This document shows positions 36,872-46,216 of a stretch of 64,000 nucleotides of DNA, piece by piece (within the stretch, counting starts at the first letter, position 1; each line of letters begins with the position of its first letter). Under the pieces are notes generated by a model, which was not told the DNA's origin, searched no databases, and was given only the letters and a program-made list of their open reading frames with translations. Made by a program: the position numbers and the translations under genes. Origin of the DNA: Faecalicatena contorta. GTDB taxonomy: Bacteria > Bacillota > Clostridia > Lachnospirales > Lachnospiraceae. The stretch is from positions 62,001-126,000 of the forward strand of contig NZ_JAFBIY010000006.1 of NCBI RefSeq assembly GCF_021531975.1. Direction: 5' to 3'.

Positions 36872-39800
36872 ATGCGGGCTCTGACGGCTCCGCTTAATGA
36901 ACTGGCGGAATTTGAAGAAATCTATAGCATGCGCAGGAAGGGAAGCGGGATGATCCGTGTTTCGGGCTGCGTGAATTCACAGAAAACCCATATGATGTAT
37001 GCGATGAGCGATGGCTGTATTTATAAAGTCATCGCCTGTTCCAGTGAGTCAAAAGCAAAGCAGGTATATGAAGAGTATCGTTTTCTGGACGAACGGACAT
37101 ATTTTTATCCGGCAAAGGATCTCCTTTTTTATCAGGCAGACATAAGAAGTAAAGAGCTTGTGAAGCAGCGGATGGAAGTGATCGAGGCTGTGATCTCCGG
37201 TGAACCGGTAACGGTAGTGGCAAGCTTTGATGCATTTATGGATTCGCTTCTTCCCAAAGAAGTACTAAAAGAACGGATGATAACGATCCGGGCAGATGCA
37301 GTCATTGATATGGCGAAGCTTGCAGAAGAGCTTGTGCTTCTTGGTTATGACCGGGAGGTCGAGGTAAATGGTCCGGGGCAGTTTGCAGTAAGAGGCGGCC
37401 TTCTGGATGTATACCCATTGACTGAAGAACTTCCCATCCGTATTGAATTATGGGGAGATGAAGTGGATTCCATCCGGACCTTCGATGTGGATACACAGCG
37501 CTCTATCGAGAAGCTTACAGAGGTTGTCATTTCACCTGCTACAGAGTTCCCGGAAGAAGGACAGAAGCGCGTATCGTTTCTGGATTATTTTCCGGTGGAA
37601 GATACGATCCTCTATCTGGACGAACCGGTTCGACTGCTGGAAAAAGGACATGGTGTGGAAGAGGAGTTTATTGAGGCGCAGAAACGGCGAGTGGAGAGCG
37701 GATATACGGTCTCCGATGAAGAAATGAAGCTATATACGACACAGGAAATCATACGTAAGATGAACCAGTTTTCCAGTATCGGCTTTTATGCACTGGAAAT
37801 GCCGTGCAAAGGACTGGATATACGGGCTTCATTTTATTTGCAGACAAAGAGTGTAAATCCTTACAACCGCAGTTTTGAGCTGCTGACACAGGATTTAAAG
37901 AGACTGAAGAGAAATAAAAGCAGAGTCGTTCTTTTATCTGGTTCCCGTACAAGAGCGAAACGTCTGGCAGAAGATCTGCGAGATTACAATCTGAGCAGTT
38001 TCTACAGTGAGGATATGGACCGGGAGGTGCAGCCGGGAGAAATCATGACGGCCTATGGTCATGTGGCGGAAGGATATGAATATCCGCTGATTCGTTTTAC
38101 GGTTATTGCGGAGACAGATATATTTGGAAAAACAAAGAAAAAGCGCAAAAGGAAAGTATATGAAGGAAGAAAGATTCAGAGCTTTTCAGAGCTGAAGCCG
38201 GGTGACTATGTTGTACATGAGAATCATGGACTTGGTATTTACCAGGGTATTGAGAAGATTGAGGTAGATAAGGTCGCAAAAGACTACATGAAAATATCTT
38301 ACGCGAAAGGCGGCAATCTTTATATACCGGCAACGCAGCTGGATCTGATCCAGAAGTATGCAAATGCAGATGCGAAGAAGCCGAAGCTCAGCCGTCTTGG
38401 CACACAGGAATGGACGAAGACGAAGACCCGAGTGCGCGGCGCAGTAAAGGAAATAGCGAAGGATCTTGTAGAACTATATGCTGCGAGACAGAATCAGGAA
38501 GGGTATGTGTATGGTGAAGATACTGTATGGCAAAGAGAATTTGAGGAAATGTTTCCGTTTGAGGAGACAGAAGACCAGCTGCTTGCCATAGATGCAGTAA
38601 AACGGGATATGCAGAGCCATAAGATCATGGATCGCCTGATCTGCGGAGACGTGGGATATGGTAAGACGGAGATCGCGATTCGTGCGGCATTTAAGGCAGT
38701 ACAGGAGAATAAGCAGGTCGTATATCTGGTACCTACGACAATCCTTGCACAGCAGCATTACAATACATTTCTGCAGCGAATGAAGGATTTTCCGGTCAGG
38801 GTGGATCTGATGTGCAGATTCCGCAGTGCGGCGCAGCAGAAAAAGACAATTGAAGATCTGAAGAAAGGGCTTGTGGATATCGTTATTGGTACGCACAGAG
38901 TCTTAAGTGATGATATAAAATATAAAGATCTGGGGCTTCTTATTATTGATGAAGAGCAGCGTTTTGGTGTACAGCACAAGGAGAAGATCAAAAAACTGAA
39001 AGAAAATATTGATGTTCTGACTTTGACTGCAACGCCGATTCCAAGAACACTGCATATGAGCCTTATTGGTATTCGTGATATGAGTGTTCTTGAAGAGGCG
39101 CCGGAAGACCGCCTGCCGATCCAGACATATGTAATGGAATACAATGAAGAAATGGTGCGTGAGGCTATCGAGCGTGAATGCGCAAGAGGAGGGCAGGTAT
39201 ATTATGTTTATAATCGTGTGGAAGATATAGCAGAGCTGACGGCCCAGGTGCAGAAACTTGTGCCGGATGTCCAGGTTGCTTTTGCTCATGGCCAGATGAA
39301 GGAAAGGGAACTGGAGAAAATCATGTATGATTTCATTAATGGTGAGATTGATGTGCTTGTTTCGACCACGATCATTGAAACGGGTCTGGATATCTCCAAT
39401 GCAAATACCATGATCATTCATGATTCTGATAAAATGGGACTGTCCCAGCTTTATCAGCTCCGCGGTCGTGTGGGACGTTCCGGAAGAATGGCATATGCAT
39501 TCCTTCTTTACCGCAGGGACAAGATGTTAAAAGAAGTGGCGGAAAAGAGACTTTCAGCGATCCGTGAATTTACAGATCTTGGATCCGGATTTAAGATTGC
39601 CATGCGTGACCTTGAGATACGTGGCGCCGGTAATCTTCTTGGCGCGGAACAACATGGACATATGGAAGCGGTGGGATATGACCTTTACTGCAAAATGCTG
39701 AATGAGGCGGTGCGCCATTTAAAAGGTGAGATAGAGGAAGAGACTTATACAACGACAATCGATCTGAATGTGGATGCGTTTATCCCGGACAGTTATATTC

Positions 39801-40213
39801 CAAATGCATATCATAAGCTGGATATTTATAAGCGGATTGCTGCTATCGAGTCACGGGATGAGATGGACGATATGATTGAAGAACTGATTGACCGTTTTGG
39901 TGATCTTCCTAAGAAAGTGGAAATGCTTCTGGAGGTGGCGGCGCTTAAGGCGCTTGCGCATGATGTCTATGTAACTGCAGTTGAGCAAAAAGGCGAGACA
40001 TATACATTTACCATGTATGAAAAAGCCAAAGTTCTTCCGGAAAGGATTCCGGACCTTTTGAGGGAGTTCAGGGATGAACTTACTTTCCGTGCTGACGCAG
40101 AAAATCCCAAGTTCATTTACCGGAAAAGAGGAAAGAACAAAAAAGGACAGACGGAAACACCGATTGAAGTTGTGAAAAAAGTGTTAATTGGCATAAAGGG
40201 ATTGATTGCATAA
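36872..40213 (+). CDS. mfd: Transcription-repair coupling factor
   Basis: A 1,113-residue DNA translocase that displaces RNA polymerase stalled at lesions and recruits UvrA. Domains in order: UvrB-like N-terminus, the RNA-polymerase-interacting CarD-like domain (SELKPGDYVVHENHGLGIYQGI), the RecG-like helicase with Walker A GDVGYGKTE and box DEEQRFG, and a C-terminal TRCF domain. Length is normal. It is coupled to pth with 2 bp between. The prsA-like promoter lies in its last bases. Confidence 0.98.
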   Translation: MRALTAPLNELAEFEEIYSMRRKGSGMIRVSGCVNSQKTHMMYAMSDGCIYKVIACSSESKAKQVYEEYRFLDERTYFYPAKDLLFYQADIRSKELVKQRMEVIEAVISGEPVTVVASFDAFMDSLLPKEVLKERMITIRADAVIDMAKLAEELVLLGYDREVEVNGPGQFAVRGGLLDVYPLTEELPIRIELWGDEVDSIRTFDVDTQRSIEKLTEVVISPATEFPEEGQKRVSFLDYFPVEDTILYLDEPVRLLEKGHGVEEEFIEAQKRRVESGYTVSDEEMKLYTTQEIIRKMNQFSSIGFYALEMPCKGLDIRASFYLQTKSVNPYNRSFELLTQDLKRLKRNKSRVVLLSGSRTRAKRLAEDLRDYNLSSFYSEDMDREVQPGEIMTAYGHVAEGYEYPLIRFTVIAETDIFGKTKKKRKRKVYEGRKIQSFSELKPGDYVVHENHGLGIYQGIEKIEVDKVAKDYMKISYAKGGNLYIPATQLDLIQKYANADAKKPKLSRLGTQEWTKTKTRVRGAVKEIAKDLVELYAARQNQEGYVYGEDTVWQREFEEMFPFEETEDQLLAIDAVKRDMQSHKIMDRLICGDVGYGKTEIAIRAAFKAVQENKQVVYLVPTTILAQQHYNTFLQRMKDFPVRVDLMCRFRSAAQQKKTIEDLKKGLVDIVIGTHRVLSDDIKYKDLGLLIIDEEQRFGVQHKEKIKKLKENIDVLTLTATPIPRTLHMSLIGIRDMSVLEEAPEDRLPIQTYVMEYNEEMVREAIERECARGGQVYYVYNRVEDIAELTAQVQKLVPDVQVAFAHGQMKERELEKIMYDFINGEIDVLVSTTIIETGLDISNANTMIIHDSDKMGLSQLYQLRGRVGRSGRMAYAFLLYRRDKMLKEVAEKRLSAIREFTDLGSGFKIAMRDLEIRGAGNLLGAEQHGHMEAVGYDLYCKMLNEAVRHLKGEIEEETYTTTIDLNVDAFIPDSYIPNAYHKLDIYKRIAAIESRDEMDDMIEELIDRFGDLPKKVEMLLEVAALKALAHDVYVTAVEQKGETYTFTMYEKAKVLPERIPDLLREFRDELTFRADAENPKFIYRKRGKNKKGQTETPIEVVKKVLIGIKGLIA

Positions 40214-40230
40214 AAAAAAGAGGGTATAAT
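40202..40230 (+). promoter_or_regulatory. Promoter of the PrsA-like gene
   Basis: TTGATT (40202-40207), 17-bp spacer, TATAAT (40225-40230), overlapping the mfd stop. Confidence 0.7.
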
Positions 40231-40271
40231 CGAAATAGTATGTGTAACAACCAAGGAGGATATTAGATACG

Positions 40272-41333
40272 ATGAAAAAGAGATTATTAGTACTTGCGCT
40301 TGCAGGAATAATGACAGTGACAACTCTGACAGGCTGCGGTTCTTTCAAGGACAGTGATGTGGTTGCGACTGTTGATGATACAGAGATTACAGCAGATGTG
40401 GCTAATTTCTATGCAAGATATCTGCAGGCACAGTACGAGACATATTATTCTGCTTATATCGGAGAGGATATGTGGAATACAGAGGCATCTGAGGGACAGA
40501 CATACGAAGAGGCGGTAAAAGAGGATGTTATTGAAACACTGGAAAAGATGGCGCTTCTGGAAGACCATATGGATGAATATAATGTGACGCTTTCGGATGC
40601 AGAAAAGAAAGTCATCGAAGATACAGCAAAGAGCTTTGACGAGGATAATGCTCTTGAGGAAAAAGAGCTGATATCCGGCAGTAAGGATGCTGTTGAGCGT
40701 GTGCTTACATGGATGGCAATCGAGCAGAAGATGCGCGATGCGATCCAGGCAAAGGCAGATACAGAGGTTTCTGACGATGAGGCTGCCCAGAAGAGTATGG
40801 ATTATGTGGCATTTTCTTACACTACAACAGATGCAGAAGGAAATGAGACAGAACTTTCGGATGATGAGAAAGCGGACTTAAAGAGTAAGGCAGAAGAAAT
40901 CGCACAGGGATTAAAAGACGGCGGAGACTTTGCAGAGCTTGCACAGAATGCCGGCGCAGAAGTAAAGACAACGACATTTGACAGTGAGACGGGTGCTCCG
41001 GATGAAGAGCTTATTGCAGCAGCAGACAAGCTCGGAGAGGGCGAAGTAACAGATGTAATTGAAACAGATACCGGATGCTATGTTGCAAAGGTAACAAGTC
41101 TTCTTGACAGAGCAGCAACAGACAGTAAGAAGGAAAGCATCATTCAGGAACGTAAGAATGATCTTTATATGGATACCTGTGACAAATGGATGAAAAAAGC
41201 AGATATCAAGTTACATAAAAGCGTATGGAAGAAGATTGACTTTAATGATCTGACCGTCACAATGAAAGTACAGGAAGAAATGCCTTATACCGATGATTTA
41301 CAGACTGATGATCAGGCAGAAGAAGCGGAGTAA
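40272..41333 (+). CDS. PrsA/SurA-like peptidyl-prolyl isomerase lipoprotein
   Basis: A 353-residue lipoprotein with signal peptide and lipobox LTGC (Cys22), a helical SurA-like N-terminal domain and a parvulin-like isomerase region (about 180-275). It folds exported proteins outside the membrane. The isomerase segment is recognisable but diverged. AAGGAGG precedes ATG 40272. The large structured RNA begins right after its stop codon with no separate terminator, so read-through into that RNA is likely. Confidence 0.88.
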   Translation: MKKRLLVLALAGIMTVTTLTGCGSFKDSDVVATVDDTEITADVANFYARYLQAQYETYYSAYIGEDMWNTEASEGQTYEEAVKEDVIETLEKMALLEDHMDEYNVTLSDAEKKVIEDTAKSFDEDNALEEKELISGSKDAVERVLTWMAIEQKMRDAIQAKADTEVSDDEAAQKSMDYVAFSYTTTDAEGNETELSDDEKADLKSKAEEIAQGLKDGGDFAELAQNAGAEVKTTTFDSETGAPDEELIAAADKLGEGEVTDVIETDTGCYVAKVTSLLDRAATDSKKESIIQERKNDLYMDTCDKWMKKADIKLHKSVWKKIDFNDLTVTMKVQEEMPYTDDLQTDDQAEEAE

Positions 41334-42165
41334 AACAGGAATTTAGTATAGTAAGTGGTACGCGGATGTCGCTCAGATACCTTGCTGCGACGCGTTCAAC
41401 TTTATGACTAGCTCACGAATCTATAAGAGCCCAGAAAACAAACGGGAATCATGGTTTGTTTTCTGGGCTCTAACAGATTCGGAGCGGATTCTCCAAGTCT
41501 TCCGCTTACCTTCGCAAAGCATCTGAGCTACATCCGCTACCATTTACTGTACTGGCAATTCCGGGTGAAAATGAACGCCTCAGTTTATTAGCAAAACATG
41601 TTATGTATCTGGCCTTTTCAGCTTCTATATGTAAAAGTAAAAAATTGTAATGAATTTTGAAAAGTCGAAGTCAGCTCCAGATAGAAAAAATCCAAATCTG
41701 AATGAACATATGAACGGAAAAGTCATTCAATTTTTTTGTTTTGTCTCTGAGGAAATGATTTGATTCTAAAAAAAGTCAGTACATATTTTCTTTTTCGCTC
41801 TTAGGGAATGAAAAAGAGTTTGGCACCGATGACGTGGTGGAATAGCATAAACTATGCGGTTTCAGTATTTTATCTAAAAGATGTGTAATAGGCAAAGCAC
41901 AGAAGGACTTATGGATGCGTGGAAGAGTGCTATAAACTGTTATAGAAAAAGCAGTCAAAACTTCGTATTTGGATTGTATATCAAATACAATCCAAAAGAG
42001 TATCTGAGACGTGGAACTCATCAGGAGTTCCCGTCGAATATACTCGGTTACGAATGTTATGACGGCTTTCTTCTATTTACAGTTTATAAACGATTGGTTC
42101 GCATTCATAAGTCCTTCTGAGCCTTGCCGATGTCATCTTTCAGATAAAATCACTGAACCAAATTC
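41334..42165 (+). ncRNA. Giant structured RNA, copy 1 (class not assigned)
   Basis: An 832-bp non-coding stretch homologous to 61163-61995 on the opposite strand. Helices kept with different sequences in the two copies include 41426-41443/41454-41471 (18 bp), 41362-41378/41521-41537, 41931-41940/42079-42088, 41970-41979/41985-41994 and 41900-41906/42113-42119. Conserved unpaired blocks include 41541-41572 and about 41743-41812. Termini GAATTT (41339-41344) and AAATTC (42160-42165) pair. No frame is conserved between copies. It starts at the end of the PrsA-like gene and ends on the yqeY stop codon. OLE, GOLLD and ROOL are size-comparable known classes, but I cannot match it to any. Confidence 0.88.
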
Positions 42166-42612
42166 TTATTGCATAAATGTTGACACAATATCGTTTACAA
42201 GTTTTCCATCAGCTTTGCCTTTTACTTTTGGCATCAGGCTTTTCATGATCTTGCCTTTGTCTTTTGCGGTTGGAGCATCAAGGCCGAGTTCTGCCAGAAC
42301 AGATGCGACTACTTCGCTGATCTCGGATTCATCCATCATCTTTGGAGCATATTGTTCGAGTACTGCCAGACGTTTTTTACATTCTTCGATAATCTCGGTA
42401 CGGTCGGCAGGAGTCATTTCCAGGGTTTCTTTTGTCTGTTTGATTTCCTTCATGATGACCTGTACTTCTTCTTCGGCTGTCAGATCGGCACGCTTGTCAA
42501 TTGCTTTATTCTTAAGAGCGGCCAATAACATGGATAAGGTTTCCTTTGTCTCTTTGTCGCCGGCTTTCATTGCGGCAACCATTGCGCTTCTTACTTCTTC
42601 GATTTTACTCAT
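42166..42612 (-). CDS. yqeY: GatB/YqeY domain protein
   Basis: A 148-residue all-helical protein with the YqeY core (LLAALKNKAIDKRADLTAEEEVQVIMKEIKQ and LAELGLDAPTAKDKGKIMKSLMPKVKGKADGKLVNDIV). The domain resembles the tRNA-binding tail of GatB, but its role in stand-alone form is unclear. GGAGGGA precedes ATG 42612. It is convergent with the structured RNA, whose last base abuts its stop codon. Confidence 0.93.
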   Translation of the reverse strand: MSKIEEVRSAMVAAMKAGDKETKETLSMLLAALKNKAIDKRADLTAEEEVQVIMKEIKQTKETLEMTPADRTEIIEECKKRLAVLEQYAPKMMDESEISEVVASVLAELGLDAPTAKDKGKIMKSLMPKVKGKADGKLVNDIVSTFMQ

Positions 42613-42696
42613 GATTATATCCCTCCTGATCGTTGCTTTCTTTATTATACAGAATCAGAAAGAAAATATCCAGCGCTAATTGTAATAGCGAGTTGG

Positions 42697-42725
42697 TTGC
42701 ATTCTAAAGAAGCGCACATTATAAT
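42697..42725 (+). promoter_or_regulatory. Promoter of the DUF2804 gene
   Basis: TTGCAT (42697-42702), 17-bp spacer, TATAAT (42720-42725). Confidence 0.6.
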
Positions 42726-42770
42726 TATACTATAGTTGAAATATGATCTGTCGGAGCAGGAGGTGTGTCT

Positions 42771-43793
42771 ATGAGGAATCATGAAGTAACAAAAGTACAG
42801 CCATTATTAAAGCCGGACGGAAGCCTTGCGGAGCCGGGATGGGCGAAAAGTCAGCTCTGGCAATATGATCGGACGAAGATTAAAGCTCCGCGGTTTCGGA
42901 TTAAGGAGTGGGACTATTATCTGGTATTGAATGAAGATTTTGCAGGAGCATTCACGATTTCTGACGATGGATATATCGGTCTTCAATCCGTATCTCTTTT
43001 GAATTTTAAAGAAGGATGGGAGCATACGGAGACGATTTTAAATCCATTTCCTATGGGGAAATTTGCTCTGCCGGATTCGTCAGATAAAGGGGATACTGTA
43101 TACAGGGATAAACGTCTCCATATGGAATTCCAGGTGCGTGATGGGAAACGGCGGATTGGCTGTCAGTTCCGAAATTTTTATCAGGGGAAATCTTTCTCGT
43201 GCAATATTGTGCTGGACCAGCCGCAGATGGATACAATGGTAATTGCAACACCGTGGAAGGAGAAGAAGACAGCATTTTATTATAATCAGAAGATCAACTG
43301 TATGCCGGCCAGTGGCACTATGACATTTGACGGCAAAACCTATACTTTTTCCAAGGAAACAGATTTTGGAACGCTGGACTGGGGACGGGGTGTGTGGACC
43401 TATGATAACCGCTGGTACTGGGGTTCTGGAAATACTGTGATAAATGGTAAGCCATTTGGCTTTAATATCGGTTATGGTTTCGGAGATACGCGGGCAGCGT
43501 CTGAAAATATGCTGTTCTACGATGGGGTGGCACATAAGCTGGATGATGTAACTTTCCATATACCAGAAGACAGTTATATGAAACCGTGGACATTTTCATC
43601 CAGTGACGGCAGGTTTGAGATGGATTTTGTGCCGGTGCTTGACCGGGCAGCAAGGACGGCTGCACTTGTGATTGAAACAGACCAGCATCAGGTATTTGGA
43701 AGAATGAGCGGTAAGGCTGTGCTGGATGACGGGACGGTTCTAAAGATCAGGGATGTGATGTGTTTTGCAGAAGATGTGCATAACAGATATTAG
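42771..43793 (+). CDS. DUF2804 family protein
   Basis: A 340-residue soluble, beta-rich protein with many tryptophans (for example DWGRGVWTYDNRWYWGSG). The pattern matches DUF2804, a family of unknown function whose fold is probably lipocalin- or hydroxyneurosporene-synthase-like; no catalytic residues can be assigned. ATG 42771 follows AGGAGGT with 6 nt. A radical-SAM gene begins about 20 bp after its stop, so the two are likely co-transcribed. Confidence 0.88.
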   Translation: MRNHEVTKVQPLLKPDGSLAEPGWAKSQLWQYDRTKIKAPRFRIKEWDYYLVLNEDFAGAFTISDDGYIGLQSVSLLNFKEGWEHTETILNPFPMGKFALPDSSDKGDTVYRDKRLHMEFQVRDGKRRIGCQFRNFYQGKSFSCNIVLDQPQMDTMVIATPWKEKKTAFYYNQKINCMPASGTMTFDGKTYTFSKETDFGTLDWGRGVWTYDNRWYWGSGNTVINGKPFGFNIGYGFGDTRAASENMLFYDGVAHKLDDVTFHIPEDSYMKPWTFSSSDGRFEMDFVPVLDRAARTAALVIETDQHQVFGRMSGKAVLDDGTVLKIRDVMCFAEDVHNRY

Positions 43794-43814
43794 GAGAACG
43801 AAAAGGGTGTGAAC

Positions 43815-44711
43815 GTGGATTTGAAATGTACATTGTGCCCAAGAAAATGTGGGGCAGAAAGAAGAAATGGACTCACAGGTTTTTGCGGTGAAGCTGATAA
43901 GGTGCGGCTTTCAAGAGCCGCCCTTCATATGTGGGAGGAACCATGCATTTCCGGGGAACAGGGCTCTGGTGCTGTGTTTTTTACCGGATGTACGCTTCGT
44001 TGTGTATATTGCCAGAATTATCATATTTCCAATGGTGAAATCGGGAAAGAGGTAACGATTGAAAGACTTGCAGATATTTTCCTGGAGCTTGCCGAAAAAG
44101 GAGCGGCCAACATTAATCTTGTGACACCGACACATTTTGTGTGCCAGATCATTGGCGCTCTTAAGATTGCGAAGGCAAAAGGAATGGATCTCCCGGTCGT
44201 TTATAATACGAGTGGATATGAAAGTGTGGAAACACTTAAGATGCTGGAAGGATATGTAGATATATATCTTCCGGATTTTAAGTATCTGGATGGAGAACAT
44301 GCTGCAAAATATTCTGCGGCCGGAAATTATCCGGAGATTGCAAAAGCAGCAGTTGCGGAAATGGTTCGGCAGACGGGTGCACCGCGGTTTGATGCATCAG
44401 GCATGATGACAGGAGGTGTTATTGTCAGACATCTGCTTTTGCCAGGTTGTTTAAAAGATGCAAAGAGAGTTGTAAAATATCTGTACACTACCTATGGGAA
44501 TGACATATATATGAGCCTTATGAATCAGTATACACCGCTTGCCAGTCTGGATAGGGAACGTTTCCCGGAACTTGCCTGCAAAGTATCGGATCTGGCGTAT
44601 GAAAGACTTGTTGATTATGCCATAGAGACTGGTGTGGAGCAGGCTTTTATCCAGGAAGGAGAAACGGCGAAAGAAAGCTTTATACCGGAATTTACACTGG
44701 AAGGAGTGTAA
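43815..44711 (+). CDS. Radical SAM protein, PflA-like (COG1313 type)
   Basis: A 298-residue radical-SAM enzyme. An N-terminal Cys cluster (CTLCPRKCG and GFCGE) precedes the SAM-cluster motif CTLRCVYCQN. The family resembles pyruvate-formate-lyase activating enzymes and some glycyl-radical activases, but no glycyl-radical enzyme is adjacent, so the target is unknown. The start is GTG 43815 (AAAGGG at 7 nt) or GTG 43809. Confidence 0.87.
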   Translation: MDLKCTLCPRKCGAERRNGLTGFCGEADKVRLSRAALHMWEEPCISGEQGSGAVFFTGCTLRCVYCQNYHISNGEIGKEVTIERLADIFLELAEKGAANINLVTPTHFVCQIIGALKIAKAKGMDLPVVYNTSGYESVETLKMLEGYVDIYLPDFKYLDGEHAAKYSAAGNYPEIAKAAVAEMVRQTGAPRFDASGMMTGGVIVRHLLLPGCLKDAKRVVKYLYTTYGNDIYMSLMNQYTPLASLDRERFPELACKVSDLAYERLVDYAIETGVEQAFIQEGETAKESFIPEFTLEGV

Positions 44712-44724
44712 TATACGGTTGTGC

Positions 44725-44752
44725 TTGCTTTTTTTGGTAAAGAGAGTATAGT
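44725..44752 (+). promoter_or_regulatory. Promoter of the V4R-GGDEF pair
   Basis: TTGCTT (44725-44730), 16-bp spacer, TATAGT (44747-44752). Confidence 0.5.
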
Positions 44753-44790
44753 ATATAAATTAAATAATAATGTGCAGAAGGTAGAAGGGT

Positions 44791-45222
44791 ATGGATAGAA
44801 ATATTTTTTTAGGAAATATGCCAAAGATAACTTTTGAACAATATTTGGAATTCAATGAAGAAAGCCGGGAGAACATGGGACCGATGATACCGGTTCCGAT
44901 ATATCGGCTGCTGGAATATTCCATAAGAGAAGAGCTGTGTGAAAGCTTTGGAAAAGAGGTGCAGATTGGAGTTTTCCGCAAGGCGGGATATCGTGCGGGA
45001 TGTTATTTCGCCAGACATATGCTTGATCTGACTGTTTCCGAGGATGCAGATTGCTCTGGACTTCCCCTTCTTGGTGAAACCGTATGTAATTATGATGAAG
45101 GTCTGATCGCAGGTATTTTTTCGACCTATACAGGGAAGGAATACACGGCGGTAGAGGTAGATTGCTGGGCGACAGGAGACAGAGTCTGCCGGTTCTGTGT
45201 AAATCAAAACAAAGAAAAATAA
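44791..45222 (+). CDS. V4R-domain sensor protein
   Basis: A 143-residue single-domain protein of the V4R (4-vinyl reductase) type: GYRAGCYFARHML in the middle and the C-terminal EVDCWATGDRVCRFCV with three cysteines. V4R domains bind small ligands or metal and act as sensory inputs. It sits 18 bp before a diguanylate cyclase gene, suggesting a sensor/output pair encoded as separate proteins. Confidence 0.82.
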   Translation: MDRNIFLGNMPKITFEQYLEFNEESRENMGPMIPVPIYRLLEYSIREELCESFGKEVQIGVFRKAGYRAGCYFARHMLDLTVSEDADCSGLPLLGETVCNYDEGLIAGIFSTYTGKEYTAVEVDCWATGDRVCRFCVNQNKEK

Positions 45223-45240
45223 CGGTGTAAAGAGGTGCTT

Positions 45241-46137
45241 ATGACGATAGAAGATAGAAATTGTGAAATTTTATTTGAATATCTGAGAAGTATTTTATAC
45301 GATGCAAAGCCCGGGACGTTAGATATAAATGAGCTGGATGAGCCATTCAGGAAGCTGGGAATGGGTCTTCAGTGTCTGGATGAGTCTGTGCGGGAGATGA
45401 AGGCGTATTCAGCAGATCTGTCCATTGGGAATCTGTCCGGTGTATATCCGGGACGGGAGAATTTTTTGTGTGAGAATCTGAAAACACTTCATGCCAATCT
45501 GAACCATCTGACATGGCAGGCGAAGCAGGTGGCAGCAGGTGACTATTCACAGCATGTTTCCTATCTGGGAGAGTTCTCGGAGGCATTTAATACGATGACA
45601 CAACAGCTCTCTGAAAGAGAAAAGCTTCTGAAGCAGGAGACGGAAGAACTTACTGACAAGTCGTATACAGATCTTCTTACGCATATCGGCAATCGATTCT
45701 GGTTTACAGATCAGATGGAGAAGCTTCTGAAACGAAAGGATTCCTTTGTATTATGTTTTATTGATCTTGATCATTTGAAGTATGTAAATGACAAGTATGG
45801 ACATTTGGAAGGAGACGAATATTTAAAACGGTTTGTTCATGTTGTCAGAAGAAAAATCCGTGAAGAAGATCTGTTTGCCAGAATTGGCGGAGATGAGTTC
45901 TGCACTGTGTTCCGGAATTGTTCTGTAAAGACGGCGGAAGACAAGCTTATGATGATATTGCAGGAATTTTCGAAAGATGATGATGTAAAGTATCCGGCAA
46001 GTTTCAGTTATGGTATCGTAGAGGTTCGAGGCAAAGAGGAAACATTGACAGTGACGGAGATTTTAAAACGCGCAGATGCACAGATGTATGAACAGAAGCG
46101 TATACATAAACAAATGTATAAAGAGAAACTTGTATAA
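45241..46137 (+). CDS. Diguanylate cyclase with HAMP-like linker
   Basis: A 298-residue soluble protein. An N-terminal helical part, a HAMP-like region (about 85-135; QVAAGDYSQHVSYLGEFSEAFNTMTQQL) and a GGDEF domain with the intact active site GGDEF at 216-220. It should make cyclic-di-GMP. No membrane segment is seen, so input probably comes from the upstream V4R protein. AGAGG precedes ATG 45241. Confidence 0.9.
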   Translation: MTIEDRNCEILFEYLRSILYDAKPGTLDINELDEPFRKLGMGLQCLDESVREMKAYSADLSIGNLSGVYPGRENFLCENLKTLHANLNHLTWQAKQVAAGDYSQHVSYLGEFSEAFNTMTQQLSEREKLLKQETEELTDKSYTDLLTHIGNRFWFTDQMEKLLKRKDSFVLCFIDLDHLKYVNDKYGHLEGDEYLKRFVHVVRRKIREEDLFARIGGDEFCTVFRNCSVKTAEDKLMMILQEFSKDDDVKYPASFSYGIVEVRGKEETLTVTEILKRADAQMYEQKRIHKQMYKEKLV

Positions 46138-46143
46138 GACAAA

Positions 46144-46173
46144 TGTATAAAAATCCTTCATTTACAGATACTA
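46144..46173 (+). promoter_or_regulatory. Possible sigma-G promoter of spoVT
   Basis: TGTATA (46144-46149), 17 bp, GATACTA (46167-46173), close to the sigma-G consensus TGAATA/CATACTA. spoVT is a sigma-G target in B. subtilis, and sigG lies in this window. Confidence 0.5.
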
Positions 46174-46216
46174 TGGAAAGAAACGGAAAGTATAGTGAAT
46201 GGAGGATTTTTTATAT

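Noticed and set aside
41881-42120. Short open frames inside the structured RNA and antisense to yqeY (also 42011-42679)
   Set aside because: They are not shared between the two RNA copies, have no ribosome sites, and the latter is the shadow of yqeY.
41334-42165. Group II or group I intron, or rnpB/tmRNA, as the identity of the large RNA
   Set aside because: No GUGYG start or recognisable domain V, no intron-encoded protein, and size and motifs do not fit RNase P or tmRNA. It also lies between genes rather than inside one.
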